64,000 nucleotides of DNA, from the NCBI GenBank assembly GCA_013399015.1, contig VWZX01001675.1, positions 248,001 through 312,000 of the forward strand, given 5' to 3'. A model generated the notes under the pieces. It did not search any database and was not told the DNA's origin. It was given only the letters and a program-made list of their open reading frames with translations. Source of the stretch: Galbula dea. Its lineage: Eukaryota; Chordata; Aves; Piciformes; Galbulidae. This document shows positions 12,884-24,400 of this stretch, piece by piece (within the stretch, counting starts at the first letter, position 1; each line of letters begins with the position of its first letter). A program made the position numbers and the translations under genes.

Positions 12884-13109
12884 GATGCTCAGACACCAGA
12901 AGCGTCTGGCACCCCCAGGCCAGGACACAGGGGTGCATACTGGGGTCCTTGCTGCCCACCGGCACCCACCCGGGGCAGGAGGCGCAGGGCAAGCTCTGGC
13001 TGCTGCCTCTCCCTCTGCAAACCCCTATCTGATGCCGTTAGATGGCAGTGTCTGCTCCCCGGCTGGCTACGGGGATCCTGGGTAGGGGGCTGCGGGGTAC
13101 CGGTCTCCC
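12884..13109. other. GC- and CpG-rich islet ending at an assembly N
   Basis: This stretch is much richer in G+C and CpG than the surrounding intron and abuts the single ambiguous base at 13110. It carries no exon that I recognise. Position 13035-13050 (CCGTTAGATGGCAGTG) resembles the core CTCF binding motif with two mismatches. It could be an intronic regulatory islet or the edge of a larger GC-rich or repetitive segment lost in assembly. Confidence 0.45.
13035..13050 (+). promoter_or_regulatory. CTCF-like motif
   Basis: The sequence CCGTTAGATGGCAGTG fits the pattern CC(A)(G/C)(C/T)AG(A/G)(T/G)GGCAG at all but two positions. CTCF is an insulator and chromatin-loop protein. Single motif matches occur by chance, so this is only a candidate. 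Confidence 0.25.
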
Positions 13110-13110
13110 N
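13110..13110. other. Single ambiguous base (N)
   Basis: The only N in the window. The base composition changes across it, from GC-rich on the left to ordinary on the right, so it may mark a closed gap or a misjoin and not merely one uncertain base. Confidence 0.9.
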
Positions 13111-13300
13111 AGAGAGAATTCCACTAGATGCCTATGTGGAGGGGGTTTATTCAGCAAAAATAGTTAGCTGCTTCTCACTACGTTGCAAAAAGGATCTGGG
13201 TGCCCTTCTCCTAAAGAGATCCGCGCTCGGTACAGCTCTTCTTAAGCAGGGAGTTGGGATTTAAGCTGCACCGGGAGGGAATGACCCCGTGGCAATTAGA
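13111..13300 (-). mobile_element. Possible antisense LTR fragment
   Basis: Read on the minus strand, this segment has a TTTAAATCC-like TATA region, then about 100 bases with a CpG-containing GCGCGG block, then TGAATAAACCCCC, a polyadenylation-type signal. That order is what an LTR from a retrovirus-like element shows. No terminal TG...CA ends, target-site duplication or primer-binding site can be established, and the N at 13110 lies at one edge. I do not recognise a named family. It may be unique sequence that only looks like an LTR. Confidence 0.3.
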
Positions 13301-16300
13301 AGCTTGGCTGCTGGGGTCCTTTTCCTGCTCTTCCCACTAAATGGCTCTGTATCCTCATGTAAATCATTTAACACGTGTGCTCTAACTTCCTATATGGAAA
13401 ATGTGGTAGATAGTTTCCGCTTTTCATAGGCACTTCAGGATCCTCTGCTAGACAGCTGCGAGGGATTTGTCATGATGAAGCTGGGAATTTGACCCCTTTG
13501 AGATGCCAGCACCCCTGTGCAGGGCTGGGATGAGGCTCCCTATGGGGTGGAAGCAATGGCTGGTGCTAATCTGAGATGTCGGACTAGGGAGCAGCTGAAC
13601 ATCATGCTGGAGACACAAATTGTTCTCACTGGATCCATCTCTGCTGGGGAGGATGGGCCAAAGAACAAGCATGTAGGATTTATTCCTGGGCTATGATGCC
13701 CATCTCTTGGTCACTGCAGGCACAGCAGGTACAGGTAGAGCTTTCTTCAGAGGGACTCTGGTGCTGAGCAGTGTAAAACCACCTGGTAGTGTCACAGACA
13801 AAGCTAGAGCACCACCAGCTCACACCTCTTGTCTGTGCTCCACTCCTCTAAGAGCCATCTGACTCTCCTCTGTTCAATGGACACATACACCCTTTATCTG
13901 CTGGTGATCTTCAGCTGAAGTCTTTAAACATTGCCCCCTCTTCCTGTGAAGATGATGACCTTCTCCTGATATGGGCCTGCCATTTCCCCAGTTTGTCCCC
14001 TGACTCCCCCTCCCCAACACTGAAGTTTTTAACACTTTTGCTTTATTGCTTTCCTTCTCCCTTGTGGCCTCTTGGCTCCATGAAGTCAGTGAGACTTGGA
14101 GTTACAAGGCTGGAGCTGCCACTCCAGAAACATTCACCAGGAGGTTTCATGTTTAAGTAAGTGCTCATTGATGTATCAGGATTGAGGCAAAGTAGGCAAC
14201 CTTAAGAGCAGATGAACTGTTGGGCCAGGAAGGGGTAGTCTTCAGCACCTAAAATATTTAGCATTTCTTTTCTCTCTTGCATTCTTAACTCCATTCAACT
14301 GGAGAACTGATCAAACCCAACTTCAGCTGCCTAAAAATTTCTGGTTGACATCTGTATTGGCAGCTGCTCTCCAGGGAAGGGGAGGCCCTGTTGGAAGCCA
14401 CCATGATTGGTAAGCAGTTGGTTGGTTGTGTTTTGGGGTGTTGTTTTTTTTTCCCCAGAAAATATGAAAAATTCCCAATGGGTGGAGAGGGAAAGTGAGC
14501 TATGGAAACTCTGTGTCTCCTGCTCTCAGCTGAAACACCCCCTGGGGAAAGCATATCCTCCATAAGAGGAACAGCAGCGTTGGCCATGAACCAGGAAACC
14601 CTTCCCCCCCATGCTCTCCTGTGCAAAAAGAGCAAAGTGTTGCAGGTAGTGTTTCCACCCAGACTGCTCCTGGTGGTTCTCCTTGTATCTCTTCCTTTTG
14701 GGACACCCACTGAACTCTTGGGGGTTTTGGAGCATGCTGATATTAGTGGTGGTGCTGGGCTCTGTACTCAAGCTATTCACTGACTGTGCTGGGAGAACAT
14801 GAGGGATGTTACTGCCTCTGGAGTAATGCCCTCATCATTGGCTGAGGTATGAGATTTGGATGCCTCCTTCCAGCCTTGCTCCAAAATGATATGGTAAGAG
14901 GTATGTCATGGCATTGGGCTTTGCTTGGCACAGGTACACAGATGCACCCAGGGCTGTACAGAAGCTGGGGTGCTAAAACGGGCCTTTTATCTCATAGTTG
15001 ATCCCCAAATTGGTTAAGACCCACCTCTGGTGTCCTCTGCTCACTTATGTTGCTGCTCCCCAGCCTCCTTGCTGGCTGGAGGCTACTCAGAGCGGGTCCT
15101 TTGTCTGCAGCTGGAGAGGAAACTTAGTCTTGCCCTGTATAAAGGGAAGAAGATGACAGCCAGTGGTGCGGGTGACCAGGAGAGGAGGAAGGGTATGTGC
15201 CCTGGCAGGTGATGAAGGGGGGCTTTAGTTGTGGGAGATGAAGGGCTGTGAGGCAACTGAGTGGGAGGGAGAGCTGGGGGAGGAGAAGATGGGGTATGTC
15301 GAAGAGAAACGACCTGAGAGGCGGAAGGGGAGGGGTACTGGGATGACTTGGCGGCAGCAGGGGTGGGGACTTAGGCTGAACTATCCCTTTCTTGGCTTTA
15401 TACCTTCCTCCCCCTCCTCTCAGCTGCGTATGGCATTTCCTCTTGCAGGCCAGCAGAGCCGTGGACCCCGCTCCGTCTCTGGTAAAACTCAGGCTTGCCT
15501 GTTCACTCAAGCTTTGCTCATCTGCCAGACCCTGTGCATAGCAAGAGGAGGTTTGTTTTGCTGCTGGTTAACCGCAGAGTGATGAAGATCCCTCTGTGGA
15601 TCTAAACAACGGGCAGACAGCATGGCCCCATTTTTCTACCTTGAAAGGGTTCATAATACAACACTAAGTAGCCATCAAAACCGAGCAGCTTACTCCTTTT
15701 CTTTGATAAACTCCCTCTTGTACAAGGTTGCATGGTGGCTCGGTGGCCACCTGTGTCCTGCTTCTGGGGGGATCCCCTCCGTGCCCTGGCATCAGTGAGC
15801 ACGGCACAGCATAAATCATGGGAAATGCGGTGCTGCGTCGGATGTGCCGTTCAAAGGCACCTTGGTTGCACTCGGGACATTCTGCTGACAGATTTTCCCA
15901 TGAAACAAAAAGTGCTGGCTGTTGACACACAAATGTCTCTGAAGTGTAAGCTTTTACCACCCAATTTCACTGCTGCTGGCTTCAAATCCGGAGGGCATGG
16001 CAGTGTAAAAACAAGGAGAGCTTTAGGGGGCAGAAGTTGTCTGAACTTTAGCAGAAGCTCACGTTGTGTTTTGAGTTGAAATTCAGGTTACAGCTTCTCC
16101 AGGCTACAGTGATTGCTGATCTCTCAGGAGCCAACGCACAGGCCCACGTGGCTGGGAAAGACTGGCAGAAGCAGGACACTGCTTTCATTGCCTTTGGCCA
16201 TCTGGGAGAAGCTGTCTGAGTTAATTGAACTGTCTCTCAGGCTTCCTTCTCTCCTTTAACAGTAAATACGAATTGCATTAACCTACGTAGGTCAGCAGTG

Positions 16301-17240
16301 TCTGTGGGATGTACAGTGTGGTAATGTGTGTGAGGATGGCCAAGATGGTGTTGCAAGTCTTGGAGGCATCGCTGCCATCCAAATCCCATGTACCTCTGCT
16401 GTTCTCACCTCTGCCTGTCCAAGGTCCTCAGACTGTCATGTTTCCCTCTGCTTTAGATCTTGTCTCTCGGTCCCTGACCTGCCTTTTCGTTGTCTTTTGG
16501 ATGGTTTAAGTGCTTTTCTTGTCTTCAGGAAAGTAAATTAATGTCAAGGGCTGCCAATGTCTGTAAAGCTGCTTTCTGAGGCAGACTGCTGCTCACAAAT
16601 GAGGTTCTTTAAAGCTGGTATGTCAGATCTATCATCAACATAACCCATCAAAAATATCTCCACCATAGCCTTCTCATTCATATTGCATAGGCTTAAACGG
16701 GAAAGCAAGACTGAGTTTCAGTCCTTTTCATGGCTTGGAAAAGAAACTGCTTTTAAAATTAAAACCAAAACCAAACCCCAACAAATCTGGTGTTCTCCAG
16801 CAAAGATGCAGAACTTACTCTGTGGGGAGCTGGTCTCTCTCAGGAAGTGCTGGAAGGAGCTGTTTGGATTTAATGCCTTGCTGGCTCATCAGCTGTACCT
16901 CTTGTGAACAGGATGGTCTTCCATTGCAAGGACTTTGCTCTTTTCCATGAAATAGGAAGTTGCCCTTGCAGCATTAAGAGTTAAGGGTTGATTCTCAACT
17001 GCTGTGGGCTGTCAGAGCTCCACTAGCTCCAGCAGCTGGAAGCATATTCCCTCACAATCCTGCTGCGCTTGGCGTTTTCCTCGGGTTATCTAAACATCCC
17101 TGTTTTATAGATGGGGCCGGGACATGCAATCTGCTAATTGCTGACAGTCCATTGCAAGATGCAGAGCTGCACGAGGCACTTTGGCAGCCTGGGCAGGGAG
17201 GGGTGGAGCCACCTTGAGCAAAGCCATCAGAATCTGACTG
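13301..17240. other. SEPT9 v3 first intron, no gene seen
   Basis: No exon, RNA gene or clear transposon. There is mild CpG enrichment around 15290-15360 and 15740-15880, without a recognisable exon. Confidence 0.55.
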
Positions 17241-17241
17241 C

Positions 17242-17264
17242 GGGGGGGGGGTTGTGGGGGGGGG
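17242..17264 (+). repeat. Paired long G-runs (G-quadruplex candidate)
   Basis: Runs of ten G (17242-17251) and nine G (17256-17264) are separated by only four bases. Each run can supply two G-tracts, so an intramolecular quadruplex is possible on the sense strand of the intron RNA or DNA. Homopolymer runs of this length are also common assembly error sites. Confidence 0.6.
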
Positions 17265-17449
17265 CGCGGTGGCTTTGAGTCAGCCCAGCACCTGCCACTG
17301 CTGAAGGTGGTGTTGGGAGCTGCTTTAGACACAGCAAGAGGCTCAAGCCAGCAGAGCTGGGGGACCTGCACAGCAAACGTCATCCTTTTTGACTTGCTTG
17401 TGTGGCTCCACCTGAAGTCTCTCACCTCCTTGTGTCTCCTAATGCCCTG

Positions 17450-18438
17450 TCAAAGCCTGTAAGGAGTGGTGTTCCCCAGGGGTCACTAGTGGGTCCAGTC
17501 TTGTTCAATATCATCAATGGCCTGGATGAAGGAACAGAGTGCACCTTCAGCAAATTTGCTGCTGACACAGGACTGGGAGGAGTGGCTGACACACCAGAAG
17601 GTTGTGCTGCCATCCAGAGTGACCTGGACAGGCTGCGAGTTGGGCAGAGAAAAACCTTATGAAATTCAACAAGGTTAAGTGTAGGATAATGCACCTGAGG
17701 GGCAATAACCCCATGGACCAGGACAGGTTAGGGGCTGATCTGCTGGAAAGCAGCTCTGTGGAAAAAGACATGGGAGTGCTGGTGGAGAAGAGGATGACCA
17801 CGAGGCAGCAATGTGCCCTTGTGGCCGAGAGGGCCAATGGCATCCTGGGGTGCATCAAGAATAGTGTGGCCAGCAGGTCGAGGGAGGTTCTCCTCCCCCT
17901 CTGCTCTGCCCTAGTGAGGCCACATCTGGAGTCCTGGGTCCAGTTCTGGGCTCCCCTGTTCAAGAAGGACAGGGAACTTCTAGAGAGGGTGCAGAAAAGG
18001 GTAACAAAAACGATTAGGGGACTTGAACATCTCTCTTATGGGGAAAGGCTGAGAGAGCTGGGGCTGGGTAGCCTGGAGAGGAGAAGAATGAGGAGGAATC
18101 TTATCAATGCTTATCAATACTTTGTGAGTGGGTGTTAAGAGAATGGGACCAGGCTTTTTTCAGTGTTGCCCAGTGACAGGACAAGAGGGAACAGGCACAA
18201 ACTGGAACAGAAAAAGTTCTATCTAAACATAAGGAGGAACTTCTTTACTTTCAGAGTGATGGAGTACTGGCCCAGGCTGCCCAGGTAGGTGGTGGAGTCT
18301 CCATCTCTGGGGACATGCCAAACCCTCCTGGATGCCATCCTGTGCAACCTGCCCTAGGTGACCCTGCTCTGACAGAAGGGTTGAACTAGTTGATCTCCAG
18401 ATGTCCCTTCCAACACCTAATATTCTCTGGTTCTGTGA
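17450..18438 (+). mobile_element. CR1 LINE fragment with decayed reverse transcriptase ORF
   Basis: The longest CR1 copy in the window, about 990 bases, truncated at the 5' end. It starts inside the reverse transcriptase: the translation shows SGVPQGSLVGPVLFN, then SKFAADTGLGG, then MKFNKVKCRIMHL and LVRPHLESWVQFWAPLF. The catalytic motif is normally FADD. Here the first aspartate is alanine, so the enzyme is dead. A frameshift lies near 17640-17660, and a stop follows at about 18136. The copy runs to the CR1 3' tail (TTCTCTGGTTCTGTG) at 18438. CR1 elements copy themselves through RNA by target-primed reverse transcription. This one cannot. Confidence 0.95.
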
Positions 18439-21400
18439 CTTTCCTTAGGGATGCTGCAGGAGCTGGACCTGCACATCTGCTGTGCTATGATCAGGTTTTT
18501 CTCTCTAGGAAGGCGTAGGAGTTGAGGTTTGTCTCCAAGCTGGCAAGCAAAGGAGGATGCCACACCTCTGGGAGCTTCTGGGGCTGGGTGGAGATGGAAA
18601 GTGGAGAAGCAGGCTACAGGCTTTGAGAAGGCGTTTCATAGGCTTGCCTTGAAGCCAGGGCACTTTGAGATGTCCAGGGGCCCTGGGGAAGGAGACTAGC
18701 AATAAATCTGGATCATAAATAACAGCCCCTTGCCCTTCTAGTGATTTCTGACACACTGTGCTTTTTTGACAACACATGCAGCAACAGGCTGTAATCCACA
18801 GGGGTTTTCCTTGGCTCTCAAGCTGAGAAAGTGCTTGCTCTAAGTGGGCTTGGCTGGAAGGAACTCCCAGCTCTGGGTGTGAAGGTCAGAGGGGAAAGGA
18901 AGCAAAAGCACAGCTAACACATTGTAGAGCTCTTTCATTGCAAAGCTGAGAGGCTTTGTTTTCCTCAGACTTGAGTTCCAGGAAGCTTGATGGGTGATGC
19001 TGCGGTTGCTCATACGGTACCTTCCAGTGCTGCAGTCCCAGGAAAGCTGCACAGCTCCCTCAGGAGAGGCACCTAAGGGAAATGCTGACCAAGAATATCC
19101 TGAAAATGCCTAACAGGTCTAACTGCTGGGGCTGGAATTCATCCTTGAGTGACTCCTGTGGGCTGGGGGAGCCCTTGTGATTAAGGAAAGATAGACATCC
19201 AGTCTCTTTGAATGTGGGTGAAAGATACAGATATTATCATGTAACAGATCAGGAGTGGTGATGATGTGCAAAGAGGTCCTCCTCTTTGGGATGGGAAACT
19301 TTTCAGGAAGCCTCAGAGAGCGTGGGACATCTAGAACTGTGTCTAGCTTGGGATGTTTCTCTCTGGAAGATGCCCAGTTCATCTCTCACTGGCAATCCTT
19401 CTGCTGCATAATGTAAACTGGTCAGAGCTTCCCAGGCAAACCCCTGCTTTGGAGAGGCTGTGGCTGTTTCCTTATACGATGAAGGGTTAGTTTTGCTTTG
19501 TTCCTTTGTCAGCCTTCCTTGAGTTTTGCTGGCTCTTCTCTCTATCAGCTGGAAGTTTGCTAAATGTAGAAGGGAATAGCTGTGTTCAAAGTGCCCTTTT
19601 AATGCCTAATTTAGGAAGTTAAAAGAGAATTGTTTGACTCTGCCTCTGAGTAACGTGCATTGCTGGGGTGTGCAGAAGGAGACTGCCTGGTTCTCAGGAC
19701 AGGGATGGGTTGTCTTCATGTTCTCAAGTCTGTAGATGCTCAATGTTTCTGGCATGCAAGAACTGCAGTAGACTATTTGCCTTCTTTAGCAACTGGAAGC
19801 AATCCAGCCTACCAGTTCCTGCAAAGCTCATCCTGTGGTGTAGTGCATAATAGTGATCCTTGTTCAACACCCACATTTCTGTGCCTTGCAAGTGGGTAGG
19901 GAAGGCTTTGCAGAGCTGGTACTGTGCTGGGATCCCTGTTCATCACTGTGGAAGGCAGCATGAATGTTCATTATGCTGTGGAGTGCTTGCTCCACGGTTC
20001 TAATAAAACATTTATTATTACACAGGAATGACCATGAGAATCATGGCAGGTTGTAGCTAGTCACTACATGTAAATGATGTATGGTGGCAGCAATACCTAA
20101 GGAGGAAGAGTTACCGCTTTGAATTCAGTTAAGTGTCTTCACAAGTGTGCTTACAGGAGTTTGACTTCTGCTGACATTGTCTCCTTCTCTGCTAGGGAGA
20201 GTGTTTGGTGTCTGTGTTCCTGTGCAGTTGTGAAGCTGACTGTAGTCCACACACGGTTGACTGAGCTCAGAGACCAGGAGCTACCAGAACCTGCCTTTTC
20301 TCAAGCAATCAGCAAAGCTGCTGAGCAATGCAAATCAAGGTGACAGCCAAATCAAGGCAGATCCATTAGAGCTGAGCACACAGGCTTTATTCTGGGACCA
20401 CATCAATATGACAAAAAGTGAGTCCAAGTGTCCCAAACCTAATGTTATCCTCATCAGACCAGGGACAATCTAATGCTAATGTGTTTGTATCTCAGCTGAT
20501 GAGCAAATTGGCACGGGTGGTGAGGTTGTTCCTTGTGCACAGTGCAGAGCTGGGACAACCCCTCTCCAAGAGGTGCAGAGGGGATGTGGATCAGGAGAAT
20601 CTCCTGCACCAAGAGATGAGCAAGAGGTGATGTTGTCTTTCAGTGCTAGGATGTGCCCTGGCCTCTCTGCCCTGGGAGACAGCAGAGCACAGGTATGTCC
20701 CCTGGATAGGGTGGAGAAATGGGTCTTTGTGGCCAAGGGCTTGTTTCAGGTGAGCCTCCCCAAAGCTATGAAACATTGAAGCTTTTAGCCACGTCTGACA
20801 TGAGGGTTCTGTAGCTTTGTGATGCTCCTGATCTCCATCTGTGTGTTAAACTCTCATGAAGGTGTTAAATGAAGAGAGGATGGAGGTTTCACCAGGGAGC
20901 AGGACAGCAGAGCACAGAGTGGAATTTGCAAGCGAGCCCTGCAGTTCTGCCTGCGCTCCTGCCTCACCTCAATCCGTGGATCTATACAAGATAGATGAGG
21001 TGAGCAGATTTTGGTATGAATGTGGCTGGCAGCAGACATAGATCATGGATTAAACATGTGCTTTGCAAGAAAGGAGCTTTCTTGAGGCAGACAGAGGGGC
21101 CTGCTGTTGCCGTGCAGCCCTATTCATCTCCAGCTCTGATGCTAACATCATTATCAATGTGTTTATATGAAGCTTGGCTGCAAAATGGCTCATCATCCTC
21201 AAGTTTTTTTTCAAGCAAGCCTCTAGCTTTACTAAATACTCCTTTTATTGTGCTGCCAGAGGCTCTCCCAGAGGCCAGGGAAGGAGGTGGCCTGTTTGGC
21301 CACAGTGATATCTGGACCGGAGGTTCAATTCCTGCATGTCTTAAATCTGTCTGCAGACTGGCAAGTGACCAAATGGGCACCTCTTTCTCCAAGTAATTGA

Positions 21401-24400
21401 TTGCTTATGTGCTCTAGGTGCTTCTGGCTCACCAGAGTCACACAAGAGCATGCCTCTGCCATCACACTTGCAAACCTCACTGAGTGCTTGGGCTGCACAG
21501 GGGGTGATGAGGGCAGGGACAGCCCTAGCCTGTTTCTGCATTGGGTCACTATTCTTGGCTCTGAGCAGGCATCCAGAGCTGCTCTGGGCTGTTAGCAATT
21601 CTTTGCAGTGTATGAAATAGCTGTCTGTCCTCCAGCTGGCAGGCAACAAGTTACTAGCGAGTGTTGTGGAGAAGGCTTGTTTGGAAACCACATACAGAAG
21701 TGGAGCTGGAGCTGGAGATGAGATGCCCCTGGCAGGGGATGTGTAGATCTGTGGCCAGAGGGATGGAACTGGTGGTGACTGTATGTGTCCGGGGAGTGAT
21801 TAAGGGTCCTCCTTCTTGTGGGAGGGTGTTGCTGATGTATCAAGATATGAGTTTTTTTAGAGGAATGCTCCCTAGGCACCTGGGCACTGGATGGAGGCAG
21901 CAGGGCAGTTTTATTTGACTCTTGGGAATGTAGTCTGGTCGTTAAACTGACCAGACTGGGGGTACTGTGGTGTAAGAGGATTTTTCTGGAGGCAGGCAGG
22001 AGAAGGAAGGTATGTAAAGACAGAGCTCAGGTCTGGCAGTTTATTCCCTTGTGTTAACATAAACAGAACTGTGTTGGTCTGCTTTCTGATTACTTCTCTG
22101 GGAATAACAATATCCCTTGAGCTTACAGGCCCTGCCAGTCCCTGCTGAGTGAGAAAGGCTGATGTTTAATACATGCAGCACTTTCCTTTATAAGGAAAAA
22201 CATTTTGGATTTTGTTTCTACCTTATTTTAACTTTTGCTAAACAAGGGCAGTTTAATTTTGTTAGTGGAACATCTAGTCCAATACTCCCTGACCTGGTGT
22301 GGTTATTACAGGCACTGCAAATCAAGATGAGTGTGAACAAAAAGTCGGCAGAGTGAGGCTGAGCTCACCAGAGAGGGGAGTGTAGGGTGAGACAGCAAGT
22401 GGAGACAGCCTGCTGGGGTCTGGAGATGGCAGAGGTGATAATGGCAAGCGAGCACTGTGTGAGGTTTTAATTGCAGCATGGCTTGGTGCAATAGCAGTGG
22501 CCACACCTCATCCAAGGAGAGTTTGTCTTGTTCCCCTTTCCCTGATGGGCTTGGGCACTGGAGTTATGGGCGCAAACAGAGGACAGGCTGCATGTAGGGA
22601 GAGATATCCCAACCCTGTCCATCACTGGGAGGGAGCAGGTCCAGCTCTGCTCATTTAGGATGTTTGGACTCTGCTATAAGTCATACAAAAGCAGCAGAGC
22701 TAATTGCCTGCCATCCTGCAACAAGATGCTTTGTGCCACTGCCCAGGGAAGGGCTGTGCCCCATAGACACTGGTGTAGTGTCTCTGAGTTTCACCCTATT
22801 CCAAGATCCCCAAACTCAGCTCATCTCATCTCCAGGGTTTTCCTGTCCTGTTTGTTGGGATGACTGCCAGTGGGGAGTTTCTCTCCCCCTCATACAGCTC
22901 GCTGGCAATCTCCTCTCCCTCCTGGCTTGGTGCCATCTCTCTCTGAGGCTGGTGCTCTGCCTCCAGCACACCCATGGGCCTCTTTCCCATTTAGGGCAAG
23001 TGCTGGATGGTCCCTGCTTTTGGCACACTTGCAGCACATCCCTCAACTTTTTTTTTTTATTCTCTTTTTTTTCTGGAGGCTGAAATCCCCAAGCTCCCAA
23101 CATCCCCCAGCCGCATGTGGGGGATGGCTGCAGCTCATACTGAGAGATTCCTCTTGGAAAGAGCTGTGATGGAGCAGGCGTGGATTGAGGGACGCCCAAG
23201 TGTTGTCCTGACCTGGATGAGGCTTGGTGTTGACAGTTAGGGTGAGCCTGAGGGTGGTGGTGACAGCGTCAGGTCCTTCCTGCAGTAATGATATGATCTC
23301 AGCAGAAGTGAGTGCCCTGCAGCAGGGAGCCTGCAGGCATGGGGCTGTGCACAGGGAGAGCTGAGGCAGGCAGTAGTGCCTGAGTACCTGAAAGGGAGAG
23401 AAATTCAAAGGAAATCCCCTAAAATCTTCCATGTTGAATCAATTGTTTTTTTTTTAAACCCAGGTTTTTGAATCAAATGTGCAACTTCTCCATCTGTAGA
23501 AGAGGCTAAGTCTGTATTAGCAGCACTGGGTGTCTGAGGGATGGGGGGGAGCAAAGGCTGGTGTGCTGCTGAGAGACCTGCTTAGAGGGGACTTTGAAGT
23601 CCCCTTTGCCCTCCCCTCTTCTTCCAGCAGGAGAGGTGACTGTAGTCTGTGTGCTTGGGCTGCCTCCTGTATTTAGGGTAAACCCTTTGGACATGCAACT
23701 TAAGATTGCTGCTTTAGTGCTGCACAGCACAGCTTGGCTAGCTGGGACCCTGGAGCCTGCCTAGGGTCCAGTTAGTGGGGAATTACCTTGGTTATGTCTT
23801 TGATGTAAATATGAGAGAGTTGTAATAAATGTTTTGAGGGGATCATTTAGTGAGATGTAAAAGCCAAGGCAGACCCCAGTCCCTCCTCTGGTCCAGGCTG
23901 GCCCATCTCTTTCTGATTTGCACTGCCCTATGCCAGGAGTTTGTTAACAGCACTGATCTTGCCTAATGTTATGTACGCACCTGTGTTGGACCTGCTAAAC
24001 TCCACTGCAGTGCAGGCAGTGGAGCTAAAGGGCATGACTTCCCTGGCCAGACTGTCACAAGGCTGATGCCATGGGCACCCAAATTCCCATCCACACAAAG
24101 ACAGAAGTGAATGGCCCATGGCTTTTGGATGGCCCATGGGTTTTGGCAGCAACATACACCTTTCGCATCCTTGTGTGGTGGAGCTGGAGCAAAGGGGAGG
24201 ACACCGGTGGTGCTCAGTGCAGGGCGGATGCTGACTGCCACACCTCGCTGGTGGTTTCACTGGCCTTTACCAAAGCATTATAAAAGGAAAGGAAAAATGT
24301 GTTCATTCTTCCTCTCCTTCCTTTCCTCCTGCCCTTATGTCCTTCTCCCGTGCTGTGTCCATGCTGCCTGGAGGAAGCTGAGTGGGTGTGGGGCTGCGGC

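Noticed and set aside
12800..13264. Open frame of 154 codons spanning the N
   Set aside because: It begins in the CR1 tail and crosses an ambiguous base. Its reading is not reliable and shows no family.
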